Notes under the pieces: model-generated
The model's input: only the letters and a program-made list of their open reading frames with translations
The model's database searches: none
What the model was told of the DNA's origin: nothing
Made by a program: the position numbers and the translations under genes
DNA from: Stentor roeselii
Lineage: Eukaryota; Ciliophora; Heterotrichea; Heterotrichida; Stentoridae
Direction of reading: 5' to 3'
DNA length: 64,000 nt
Assembly (NCBI GenBank): GCA_006503475.1
Contig: RSEH01000251.1
Span: forward strand, 1-64,000
Shown: piece after piece, positions 47,418 through 56,070 of the stretch
How positions within the stretch are numbered: the stretch's first letter is position 1
Layout: each line of letters starts with the position of its first letter

Positions 47418-48176
47418 ATGAGCTCTAAACCTTCAAAACTTCCAGTCTCAGTTTCAGAAGAACTCGAATTCCATATCAAAACCTTCCTCCTTAAAAAAGG
47501 ACTGAGTAATGCTGAAGCTGAAAAATACAGCAAAGGGCAAAAAAGTGTCAAATCTGCATTAGAAGCTGCAGGAAAGAAAGAAATAATCTCTTCTAATCTA
47601 ATTAAAGCAAATCCGAGGTTCGATGATATTAAAAAACGCTTTCCTAAGCCAAGACTTCTAAAAAAAAACAATAATCGTCAATCGACAACTCTTTCTCAAA
47701 TTTTTCAAGAGTTTTTGAAAGAAAAAAGCAAAAAAGAAGAAATTTCCTCAAATCTAGAAAAAAACAAAACTTTGACTATAGACGAGGATACAGTTCAATT
47801 AAAAATCCTGAAGTTCGCATTAAAGCAAGGTTTAACTCAAGATACAGCTGAAATCCTAGCAGTATCTTCTCAATCATTTGAAGAAGCAAAAAAAAAAGTA
47901 GAAGAAGTAGTTTCAAATAACGCGAAATCAAAGAGTGTTTTAGGAAATTATAAAACCTTAGGAGCAAAGTTGATTTACATTGAAGGACTAAACCTTACCT
48001 GCAAGAACTGCGTGATTTGTGTGAATGACTTTGTGTTGGGTGATAGTGTTTTGAATCTATTCTGTTTTCACACATATCACAGCAGTTGCATCGAGCAATG
48101 GTTCCGTCAGTCAAAAAGTACAAAATGCCCGACATGTGGTCAAACAAACGACGACATCTCAAAACTAATAAACTAA
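47418..48176 (+). CDS. RING-H2 ubiquitin ligase with UBA-like helices
   Basis: 252 residues. The C-terminus is a RING-H2 domain: CVICVNDFVLGD, then FCFHTYHSSCIEQWF and CPTC, giving the C3H2C3 ligand order. The HxxHxxCIxxWF core is the usual E2-binding region. Two earlier segments (about 15-50 and 120-155) resemble short UBA-like three-helix motifs (LKKGLSNAEAEKYSK, LKQGLTQDTAEILA) and could bind ubiquitin. No membrane segment. It ends in TAA, two bases before the convergent MFS gene's stop. Confidence 0.87.
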   Translation: MSSKPSKLPVSVSEELEFHIKTFLLKKGLSNAEAEKYSKGQKSVKSALEAAGKKEIISSNLIKANPRFDDIKKRFPKPRLLKKNNNRQSTTLSQIFQEFLKEKSKKEEISSNLEKNKTLTIDEDTVQLKILKFALKQGLTQDTAEILAVSSQSFEEAKKKVEEVVSNNAKSKSVLGNYKTLGAKLIYIEGLNLTCKNCVICVNDFVLGDSVLNLFCFHTYHSSCIEQWFRQSKSTKCPTCGQTNDDISKLIN

Positions 48177-48178
48177 AA

Positions 48179-49474
48179 TTAAGCCTTTCCCAACTCGATC
48201 TTATCATAGTCATCCTTTTCCACAGGAGTCACTGAACTATCTTCTTGTCTAGCATATAATCCTTGGCTCACAATAGAACTGAACTGCCCACTTACCAACC
48301 CGAACACGACAAAGTAAATCAAAATCAGTCCTCCAAAGAAAGCGAAGCCGTTAGCAGTTCCAAACGCATAGCAACTAAGTCCTCCAAAAATCGGTCCAAC
48401 ACTTTCGCCGAAATAATGAGTCGTTCCCATAATTGTAGATAAAGTGTTTCCTAAATGCTCCTTGTTCGTTCGTGGCCACTTCTCAATCGAAATGTCAGTC
48501 AGGTAGGGCAGGGAAGGGATGTAAGCCCAGGCGGAGCCGAAGCCAAGAAGAAACAACCCGAAAGATGCAGTTATTAAGTTAGGGTCTGAAATCACTGTCC
48601 AGGGGCCGACAAATACAAAACTCAAGCCTTCTAACAAAAGACCACCTAAAAAAACATGTCTTCTGTCGAATTCCTTTGGAATTTTAGTAAGTAGTTTCAT
48701 TGCAATCGTGTAACCTAGAGTGGGCAGTGCAAAGACGAACCCGATTGCAGTACTTCCGAGGTTTAATTCATTTGAGAGGAATTTTGAGAGAACTGGCTCG
48801 AGAAAGGAGGGACCTGCCATTCCGAAGACAACTACAATGAGTGCTAGAATGACTTTAGGAATAGTTAGAACGTCCTTGTAACTCACTTTTTCATCTTGTT
48901 TTGGCTGCTCAGGGTTGTCAACTGGAAGGACTTTATAAGTATAGCCAGTGAGGACTAAAAAGAGAACAGTATAAGTTATCATCACGAAGTTGTAACCTCC
49001 TATTGCGAACAACAGTCCTCCGATGAAAGGTCCTGCCATGAGTCCTACTCCTCCAAGAGTTTCCATTATCCCGATCTTTTCTTCCATTTCATCAGGGTAC
49101 AAGTTGGAAATCACGGCGAAGCAAGTGACTAGCAAGGCAGAACCTCCTACACCCATCAAGATTCGAGCGATGATGCTAAAAGTTAGAAAAGCATTTCCAT
49201 CTAAAGTGACAACCCATGTAAATAAAAGCATTCCAATACTTTCAGTGATGCCACCGAATAAAAGCACATTTTTTCTACCAATTGAATTCATGATCTTACC
49301 GTTTACTGGAGAAAGACAAAAGGCAATCATTGCGTAAAGACTGAAGATGTACCCAACTTCTTTTTCATTCAGTCCTTTGTCGTAAGCGTATTGAGGGTAG
49401 AAAGGCGCGAGGACTGCATAGACGGAGCATCCCCAGAAGTACAAAAGATAGAGACTTAGACTAATTGGGTCCAT
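48179..49474 (-). CDS. Major facilitator superfamily transporter (SLC18B1-like)
   Basis: 431 residues, about 12 membrane segments. MFS signatures are visible: GKIMNSIGRKNVLLFGG (motif A type) between segments 2 and 3, ARILMGVGGSAL in segment 4, and GGVGLMAGPFIGGLL in segment 5 (antiporter motif C). This last motif suggests a proton-coupled exporter, as in the DHA1/vesicular amine group that includes SLC18B1. The substrate is not predictable. The C-terminal tail is short and acidic. It ends in TAA. Confidence 0.9.
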   Translation of the reverse strand: MDPISLSLYLLYFWGCSVYAVLAPFYPQYAYDKGLNEKEVGYIFSLYAMIAFCLSPVNGKIMNSIGRKNVLLFGGITESIGMLLFTWVVTLDGNAFLTFSIIARILMGVGGSALLVTCFAVISNLYPDEMEEKIGIMETLGGVGLMAGPFIGGLLFAIGGYNFVMITYTVLFLVLTGYTYKVLPVDNPEQPKQDEKVSYKDVLTIPKVILALIVVVFGMAGPSFLEPVLSKFLSNELNLGSTAIGFVFALPTLGYTIAMKLLTKIPKEFDRRHVFLGGLLLEGLSFVFVGPWTVISDPNLITASFGLFLLGFGSAWAYIPSLPYLTDISIEKWPRTNKEHLGNTLSTIMGTTHYFGESVGPIFGGLSCYAFGTANGFAFFGGLILIYFVVFGLVSGQFSSIVSQGLYARQEDSSVTPVEKDDYDKIELGKA

Positions 49475-49510
49475 AATAATCAGTGAATTTTTTACAAATT
49501 TTGATATAAA

Positions 49511-50866
49511 ATGAAGGTTTTTCTTGTTGCTATTACACTTTTTTTGGCTTTTTCTTATGAAGAGACTCTTACTCTTTTACCTATCGGGTCTTCAAACACT
49601 TTACACATTTTTAACTTCTCGGATTCTATTAAAATCCCTGAAGGTCCAGTGAAAAACTTTGCTTTTTTCCCTGTTTTCATCTCACAAATGCTAGAAGTGA
49701 CTCAAGAGTTTTCAGTAGACCTTGCTTGGGGCACAGGGGAATCAATCCAAGATTACCTAACCGAGTATCAACATTACACAAATCGAACTATTTCAGTCGC
49801 ACAGCCAGGACTATCAGGAAGTTTTCAAGGAAAGAACTGGGAAAAATTTAAAGCTTTGCTTTCAGGAGGTCTGACAGTGAGTTTCTTGAAAAACTCGCTT
49901 CCTATTCACTTTCAGAAATTTTCTTATTTTTACGAGCAGCAATTTTTATGTGAAGAAAATTTGTTGAAAATAATCGACTGGCTTCCTTGCAGAGATTCAG
50001 GATTGACTGCTTTATTTGACCAGCTTTTGACATCAAGTTACCTGAATATTCAAATTTCAGCGAAAAGTGCTTTTGGGAATTATTCTTACTTTATAACGAT
50101 TTCAGCTCTTCGGAAGTCGAAAATAACTGGACCGACTCAAAGTTGCATTTTGACAACACAAGAAATTTTTGAAAATTCAATGCTGGAAAAAGTTTCAAAC
50201 TTAAACATGATTAAACTTTCAGCGAAAAAACCCAGCATCAAGCAGTTATTTCGACAGAAGAGGTGGTTAATAGATGAAGAACACGGATTTAACTCTTTAT
50301 TCTTCCACGAGTTTTTCAACGACTCTCCAGTTCAGATTGAAATTGAGTGGTTTGAGTACTTTCCATCTTCAACAACTCCTCTGCTCTCTTCAATAGAAAT
50401 TCCAGTTCACAGAGTAACTCGAAACTCTTACGGGTGGCTTCTGCAGTTCAAGAAAAAAATGAATCCTGGAGTCTTTCTGTTGAAAATAAAACTAGAAAAA
50501 CAGCTGCAAGGCTTCGAAGACTACCCAAACGACCCTCAGCGCGGTTGGGACATTGTCCCATCTCCAGTCTTTATGAATTCCGATCTTTTTTTCTCAAACG
50601 GCCTGCTGATAATGATTCCTGAACCTGACTTTTCAATGCCTTTTAATGTGATCTGCATCACAGGAAGTGTCATCGCTTTTTTCTTCACATCTTTTCAGAA
50701 CCTGCAAACCTGGAAAGACTCAGTCCATTGGAGCGACTCGAAATATGAGTCAACGATTTTAAAAGCGAAGAAAACTTTTAATATACTGAAAAATGTGATT
50801 CTCGTTGTGAGTCTGGCAGTCATGTTTTATTTGGACCAGAAAGGAATAATTAAGATGTTTGGATAG
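49511..50866 (+). CDS. PIGT: GPI transamidase component PIG-T
   Basis: 451 residues. A signal peptide (MKVFLVAITLFLAFS) is followed by a luminal domain and a C-terminal membrane segment. Family motifs include LAWGTGESIQDYL near the N-terminus, ITGPTQSCILTTQ, PQRGWDIVPSPVF, and PEPDFSMPFNVICITGSVIAFFF at the membrane. PIG-T stabilises the GPI transamidase, which joins GPI anchors to ER proteins, and a PIG-T cysteine bonds to the catalytic PIG-K subunit. A second hydrophobic segment near the end (IILVVSLAVMFYL region) may be an extra anchor. Shorter than the animal protein. It ends in TAG. Confidence 0.92.
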   Translation: MKVFLVAITLFLAFSYEETLTLLPIGSSNTLHIFNFSDSIKIPEGPVKNFAFFPVFISQMLEVTQEFSVDLAWGTGESIQDYLTEYQHYTNRTISVAQPGLSGSFQGKNWEKFKALLSGGLTVSFLKNSLPIHFQKFSYFYEQQFLCEENLLKIIDWLPCRDSGLTALFDQLLTSSYLNIQISAKSAFGNYSYFITISALRKSKITGPTQSCILTTQEIFENSMLEKVSNLNMIKLSAKKPSIKQLFRQKRWLIDEEHGFNSLFFHEFFNDSPVQIEIEWFEYFPSSTTPLLSSIEIPVHRVTRNSYGWLLQFKKKMNPGVFLLKIKLEKQLQGFEDYPNDPQRGWDIVPSPVFMNSDLFFSNGLLIMIPEPDFSMPFNVICITGSVIAFFFTSFQNLQTWKDSVHWSDSKYESTILKAKKTFNILKNVILVVSLAVMFYLDQKGIIKMFG

Positions 50867-50881
50867 GTTTTAGATATTTTA

Positions 50882-51997
50882 ATGGAAAAACGACCTAGCA
50901 GTTTCGACTTCAGGGAAAAAAATTACAAAGCTGAATTCAAATGGACCATATCTCTCAATCAAAGACCTCCAAGGCTTATTTTTGCCTGTTCAAAACAAGA
51001 AAACCACAAAAGTTTCATATTATCTAAAAGTGAAGGAATGAGCATTTGTGATGATTTCCAAAGCAGCAACATTTTATCAGATCTTCAAACTGACAACTTG
51101 CAGATCATGTGCGTTGACTACTCTTTATGTGCGGAGCAGTTGGTCGTTATCGGTTTTAACTCAGGACACATCTTAATCATCGACCCAACAAAGAGAAAAA
51201 GAGGTAAAGTGGTCTGGCTGAACACAAGAAAAAACAACTACTGCACAAGACCCCCGAAAGTCTGCAGGTGGCTTAACGAGCACCAGTTCGTGGTCCTCTT
51301 CGGCGATAACTCTTTATGGAAATTCGATAAAAGACTCGAAGGAGAAGACATCGACTTCATCCGAGCAGCTCCAAACAACGCGAAGGACTCAACTGCTCCA
51401 ATTCACTTCTTCAACCACCCTTCTCCAAAGGCCAACCCGGTTTCATTTTGGAAGCTTCAGATTGGAAAAATTCGTGATTTTCAAATATCCCCAAGGTCTC
51501 GAGGCAACTTGTTGGCTATCATCACTCATGAGGACTTGAAAATAATTGATTTGTCCTCGAATTTAATGGTGAAAATTCTTCAGTCTTATTTTGCTGGGTT
51601 TCAAGCTCTTTGTTGGAGCCCTGATGGACAAATCATCGTCGCTGGAGGGGAAGATGACTGTGTTCATTTCTGGAGTACTCGAAGTTGGAAATTGATTGGA
51701 AGGGGAGTCGGGCATAAGTCTTGGGTCAGTGCGATTTGTTTCTTGAATACTTCCTCTGGGCCTGTTGTTGTTTCTGCTGGACAAGACGGTAAAATGATTA
51801 TTTGGGACGTGGAAGAGAAAGAAGAACACACTTTGGAAAGTGCACTTGTTGTTGAGTACCCTGCCCGGGAATTAATCGAGTTAATCGAACCTGCAGCAGA
51901 AGTCAGGATCAGTGAAGAACCTCTGCAGACTGTTGCTATGAACGGGCCGAACCTCTTCGTGCTTGACATGCAGGGAACACTCAATATGTGGAGTTAG
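50882..51997 (+). CDS. WDR20/CreC-type WD40 protein
   Basis: 371 residues, one WD40 propeller. The stretch NPVSFWKLQIGKIRDFQISP, LQSYFAGFQALCWSPDGQ, GGEDDCVHFWSTRSW and GVGHKSWVSAICF lines up with WDR20 and fungal CreC. WDR20 activates the deubiquitinases USP12/USP46. The protein is compact and lacks the long insertions of animal WDR20. It starts 15 bp after the PIG-T stop, on the same strand. It ends in TAG. Confidence 0.85.
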   Translation: MEKRPSSFDFREKNYKAEFKWTISLNQRPPRLIFACSKQENHKSFILSKSEGMSICDDFQSSNILSDLQTDNLQIMCVDYSLCAEQLVVIGFNSGHILIIDPTKRKRGKVVWLNTRKNNYCTRPPKVCRWLNEHQFVVLFGDNSLWKFDKRLEGEDIDFIRAAPNNAKDSTAPIHFFNHPSPKANPVSFWKLQIGKIRDFQISPRSRGNLLAIITHEDLKIIDLSSNLMVKILQSYFAGFQALCWSPDGQIIVAGGEDDCVHFWSTRSWKLIGRGVGHKSWVSAICFLNTSSGPVVVSAGQDGKMIIWDVEEKEEHTLESALVVEYPARELIELIEPAAEVRISEEPLQTVAMNGPNLFVLDMQGTLNMWS

Positions 51998-52028
51998 CAA
52001 ATGTAAATTTTCTAGTTATTATAAGATT

Positions 52029-54404
52029 ATGCATGGAAAGACTCTCTCAGCTTCGGCGCTTTCTGGAAGTTCAAAAGGCACTGGCAGCTCCAGGTTGATT
52101 ATTGGTAGCGAGTCTCAAAAAACTCTTTACTCTTGTATTAAAAAAATCGATGACCAGCTGTTTAAGGTCAGGTTTTTTTCGAAAGATGGGAAAATGTTTT
52201 TGAATCTTAGTGACCATGCTGGACATAATTTCAATCTTTTAGTACCTCCGACTATTTCTAGTCAAGGACATAACAAAATTCTGAATTATTTAAATCTTAA
52301 AAGTCCTACACCGTACTTTTCACTCAATCCTTGGGAAATGGTGGACAAGAAGGCCAAAAAAATCGGAAGCTTGAATGTTGTTGTTGAGTTCTGGTATAAT
52401 TTATCATTGAAAACTTTAAAGATTCATACTGGGACACTCAATAAAGAGTTTTTGGTCAGTGAAAACCCTGAAAAAATCAATAAGTTGATTGGGGATTTAT
52501 TTGAGTTAATTAAAATTAGGAATAATGAAGTTGTACTGGAAGAATTTGAAGAAATTTGCATTGGACAAATTGTGAAAAGTATCAATAATCAACTTGTTTT
52601 TATCAGACTTTTAAGAGAAAAATCTAGAGGCTTGGTTGAGTTTCACTCTTCTTACTTTGAAGGTTGGGACTTCCGAATTCAAATCTTCAAATTCAACGGT
52701 GAAAAAATTGAAACTGTTTTAAGTTCAGATGAAGTCTGTTCAAAATTCTCAACAAACTTCAACAAATTCGAGGAAAAACTAAATGAAGTCTTTTCACGAA
52801 TCGATCTTCATGCCGACAAGATATTCTTTTCTAGATACTCATCTAAGGTCTTTAAAATCGTGAAGGTTTTCAGTGCATCTAAAAGAATCTTGAACACGTA
52901 CAATCTTTCCTTTTACCAAATAATCGAAAGACCTGAACTTGTGTTGGCAACAGCTGAACTTTTGATCAGCTTTCGAGATTTCTACTGTTTGGGTCTAGAA
53001 GTGAATGAAAACTCAGAGACAAGCGATTTTTTCTCATCTTGTTGCAGAGATTTAACTATCAGAAAAGGGAGATTGTGTCTTATCAAGAAAGACTTAGATT
53101 GTTTCAACTACTCAGCTTGTTATATTCAGAAGATAGTCAGAGGAAGAAGGACTCGCGAATGGTTTCGACTCTTGAAAAGATCTCAGTTTAAGCCAAAAAT
53201 TGTTTTTAGATCAGCGAAGAAAATAGGAAACCTCGCATTTGCAGTGATGATTACTGAAATATCTGAACAAATTTTTATCATCTGCTCAGGAGATTTAACT
53301 GGAAAAATCGAGTTTTCAGGAAAGTTGGTCAATTCGAATTATAAGCTTATCAACGATTCACTTTATATTAAAGAAGGAAAACTTGAAATCAATACTAATC
53401 TTCTGACAGTTTTCAATAAAAACTCGCAGTTCTCAGTCCCAATGCACATCCGAAAATACAAAAAAGTGCTTGAGAAGTGGAAAATGGTTCATAATGACTA
53501 CTGCAGGATTTCTATTTACGAGCAACATGAAAACATCGCAGTTTTGATTGACATGAAGTCGAAAATTTACTCAAAAAAAGAAATTCTTGATATTTATCAT
53601 GAGCTTTCATATGAATGCATTTTCGATGAAGTTACTTTGAAGAACTCAGAAATTTACCTTGACCCGACATCACGACCAGAGCCGATTTTCATTCTGAGTA
53701 AAAAATTCAACTCTCCTGATTCTTTTATTTCAGCCATCGCGAAAGACCACATCGGAAAAGACTACCTGAGGCAGCGTGTCTTGATGTTCGATGTATCTTT
53801 TAACACAATTCACCATCGGGTAGCTATTGATTTAGAAGAAGCAGTAGAAAAAACTGGAATTTCGAAAGAATTTTTAGTCGCTATCAGCAATTATTTGATT
53901 AAAACAGCAATCAAAGCAACTCAAGATTCAATTTCGCTCAATTTAGACATCCCTCAATTCGATATCAACAAAAAAGTCAACTCGATTCAAAAAGTCTTCC
54001 GTGGGTTCAAAGTTCGGAAAAACATCGGGAAGATAATGGTTTCAGATGAAAACTACTTAATCGCAGTGAAAAAACAGAAAATCAGCGGAAGTGAGATGAT
54101 GCTTTTCGCTTATATCCAGTTCAGTAAAATTAGAATTGAAGCTATTGATAAAGAGTATCGGCTGGTGCTTTATCTTGACCAGAACTTGGTCTCTGGCTAC
54201 GGCGAAGAGAGGAAGAAAATTATTGAAGATGTGATTTTCGCTAATCTTTTCATCGACACTTCGAATAGGATGAAAAGACTATGCATTGATACATTTGTCT
54301 TGCAGAAACCTCAGAGAAGAGCAAGGAAAATAACTTTCAAAGCTGAGAAAAAAAATACTTTAAAGGTTTCTTTTGCTTCCAACACTAAGGATAGTTATAA
54401 TTAA
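52029..54404 (+). CDS. Large unknown protein with two IQ motifs
   Basis: 791 residues from the ATG at 52029. Two IQ calmodulin-binding motifs are visible: YIQKIVRGRRTREWFR (about 364-380) and SIQKVFRGFKVRKNIG (about 646-662). Around them are beta-rich segments that look repeated (for example GSLNVVVEFWYNLSLKTLKIH, QLVFIRLLREKSRGLVEF, FAVMITEISEQIFIICSG, MLFAYIQFSKIRIEAI). They may be divergent copies of one fold. A calmodulin- or centrin-bound cytoskeletal role is plausible but unproven. It ends in TAA, only 7 bp before the next start codon. Confidence 0.78.
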   Translation: MHGKTLSASALSGSSKGTGSSRLIIGSESQKTLYSCIKKIDDQLFKVRFFSKDGKMFLNLSDHAGHNFNLLVPPTISSQGHNKILNYLNLKSPTPYFSLNPWEMVDKKAKKIGSLNVVVEFWYNLSLKTLKIHTGTLNKEFLVSENPEKINKLIGDLFELIKIRNNEVVLEEFEEICIGQIVKSINNQLVFIRLLREKSRGLVEFHSSYFEGWDFRIQIFKFNGEKIETVLSSDEVCSKFSTNFNKFEEKLNEVFSRIDLHADKIFFSRYSSKVFKIVKVFSASKRILNTYNLSFYQIIERPELVLATAELLISFRDFYCLGLEVNENSETSDFFSSCCRDLTIRKGRLCLIKKDLDCFNYSACYIQKIVRGRRTREWFRLLKRSQFKPKIVFRSAKKIGNLAFAVMITEISEQIFIICSGDLTGKIEFSGKLVNSNYKLINDSLYIKEGKLEINTNLLTVFNKNSQFSVPMHIRKYKKVLEKWKMVHNDYCRISIYEQHENIAVLIDMKSKIYSKKEILDIYHELSYECIFDEVTLKNSEIYLDPTSRPEPIFILSKKFNSPDSFISAIAKDHIGKDYLRQRVLMFDVSFNTIHHRVAIDLEEAVEKTGISKEFLVAISNYLIKTAIKATQDSISLNLDIPQFDINKKVNSIQKVFRGFKVRKNIGKIMVSDENYLIAVKKQKISGSEMMLFAYIQFSKIRIEAIDKEYRLVLYLDQNLVSGYGEERKKIIEDVIFANLFIDTSNRMKRLCIDTFVLQKPQRRARKITFKAEKKNTLKVSFASNTKDSYN

Positions 54405-54411
54405 AACAAGT

Positions 54412-54636
54412 ATGGGTTGCGGACTAGTAAAAGTTACCAAAAAAACTCCTGTCATTCACAAAAATGTGGAAATCGAAAACGACCCTGCCATGAGGGAAAA
54501 CAAGTTTTCTTTGTATACTGTAAAAGAAGAATTAAGTGAAATGGAGCAAAGCAGAAATGCATCAAATAGACAGTCAGTTTTTGTTTCAGCTGAGATTCAG
54601 AATAAAATTGTCAATAGTAATGAGTTAAAAGTTTAG
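54412..54636 (+). CDS. Small N-acylated protein
   Basis: 74 residues. It starts MGCGLVKV, a strong myristoylation signal with an adjacent cysteine for palmitoylation. The rest is polar and probably flexible (HKNVEIENDPAMRENKFSLY, KEELSEMEQS). No known domain. The 7-bp gap to the upstream IQ gene leaves no room for a separate promoter in the spacer; its promoter must lie inside that gene, or the two are co-transcribed. It ends in TAG. Confidence 0.65.
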   Translation: MGCGLVKVTKKTPVIHKNVEIENDPAMRENKFSLYTVKEELSEMEQSRNASNRQSVFVSAEIQNKIVNSNELKV

Positions 54637-55148
54637 CTTAAGGAGTAGTTTATTTGTTTTATGGAGATGGATTATTGAGAGGTATTTTACTTTTTGAATA
54701 TTTGCTCATAGAGGAAGAACTGATATTTTCAGGCATTATTTAGTGATATTTTATAATGTTTAAAATTTATGAGATTACTATAATTGAGGTTTCATCAGGT
54801 ATTTAGTAGTTTTAGTGAAACTGATGCTTTAATGAATTTTCAATTAGGGTTATTAGCATTGAGATTGATTATTTTAACCATTTATTCCTTTACATTTGAT
54901 CTAATTTAGTTAGATTAAAATTATCATAAATCATTATGCAATGAAAAATGTAAAGTAAAGAATTGATCCTATAGAAAATAAGCAATTTAATTATTAATTT
55001 GAACAAAGCCATATATTTCATCAAAATCCTTAAAATTCAAGTATTAATTAAAGTAATTATCGTATTAAATCAATCAGAATCTTCAAACATTCCTTTATAT
55101 CAGATATCTTTGGCGAATGACTAGTACTGGTGAATAGACTTAATAAAA
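54637..55148. other. 512-bp spacer with a nested hairpin
   Basis: No gene seen. A 10-bp perfect inverted repeat, CTTTACATTT (54888-54897) and AAATGTAAAG (54946-54955), encloses a second 6-bp hairpin (54899-54915, loop 54905-54909). The rest is plain AT-rich DNA. Confidence 0.5.
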
Positions 55149-56006
55149 ATGAAGTCTACAGCTCCTGTTTGGTCATTTCGGAAAAAGCTGGGTGCAGTAC
55201 ATCTCGAAAATGTTCCAGGGCCAGGCACTTATTCACCGACCCAAAGTACTTTGCCATCAAGTCCGAATTTCCGAGTTGGTACATCAAAACGTAACGATAT
55301 TAGCATTTCATCATCAACTCCTGGACCAGGAAGTTATACCAGAGTTCAAGTTCTTGATGCCCCTTCCTGGAGTTTGTAAAAATTACACAGCTATGGACGT
55401 TCAGCTCGTATGGATACCAGACTATCTACCGAAAACCCAGGTCCTGGATCATATTCATTCATTTCTAGTGCAAACTCTCCTAAATTTACTACGAGTAAAA
55501 GTCAAAAGAAATCGATTGAGTTTTCATTAAAGACTCCAGGACCTGGAACTTATTACCCTAATCAACCAATTTCTAATGCTAATAACTTGTATCAATCATT
55601 TAGGTTCACTAAGTCTAAGAAAACATTTCTAATTGGAAGAAACACAGGTCCGGGACCAGGTGACTATGAAATATCTCCAATAAAAGACATGCGTTGTTAT
55701 TCATTCCGACCTAAACTAAGTCTAAGAGAAAAAGACCCAGTTCCAGGTCCAGGCAAATACGAGCCAAGTTTCGAGTTGACCAAAGAAACATCTCCAAAAT
55801 GGGCAATGAGAGGAAAAGACGATCTAAGTTCATCATTCAAGATCCCCGGCCCAGGGACTTACGGGGTATCCGACATCTCCCTAGGTCCAAAATGGGCATT
55901 TAGTAGAAGCAGCAGAAGGATTTCCAGTAAAAACACGAGTCCAGGCCCAGGAGCCTACGAAATAAAATCAACAATCGGAGACGCTCCAAGTTACGTGAAC
56001 CTTTAG
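55149..56006 (+). CDS. SHIPPO/STPGR-repeat protein (ODF3/CIMAP-like)
   Basis: Two exons give 280 residues. Eight PGPGxY-type STPG repeats are visible: PGPGTY, PGPGSY, PGPGSY, PGPGTY, PGPGDY, PGPGKY, PGPGTY and PGPGAY, each followed by a variable 20-30 residue spacer. Such proteins line or decorate ciliary microtubules and sperm-tail fibres; several are microtubule inner or cortical proteins. Removing the intron restores the PSWSF-YGRSARM join and the third repeat. It ends in TAG. Confidence 0.88.
55376..55390 (+). other. 15-nt intron in the SHIPPO-repeat gene
   Basis: GTAAAAATTACACAG, phase 2, between AGTTT and CTATGG. If retained, an in-frame TAA ends the protein after 76 residues. Splicing gives one open frame with regular repeat spacing. 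Confidence 0.88.
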
Positions 56007-56070
56007 AGGTAAAATTCTTTGAATTACTAATAACTTTAATAAGCTTATGATGCAAGATTAAAACGGATAA

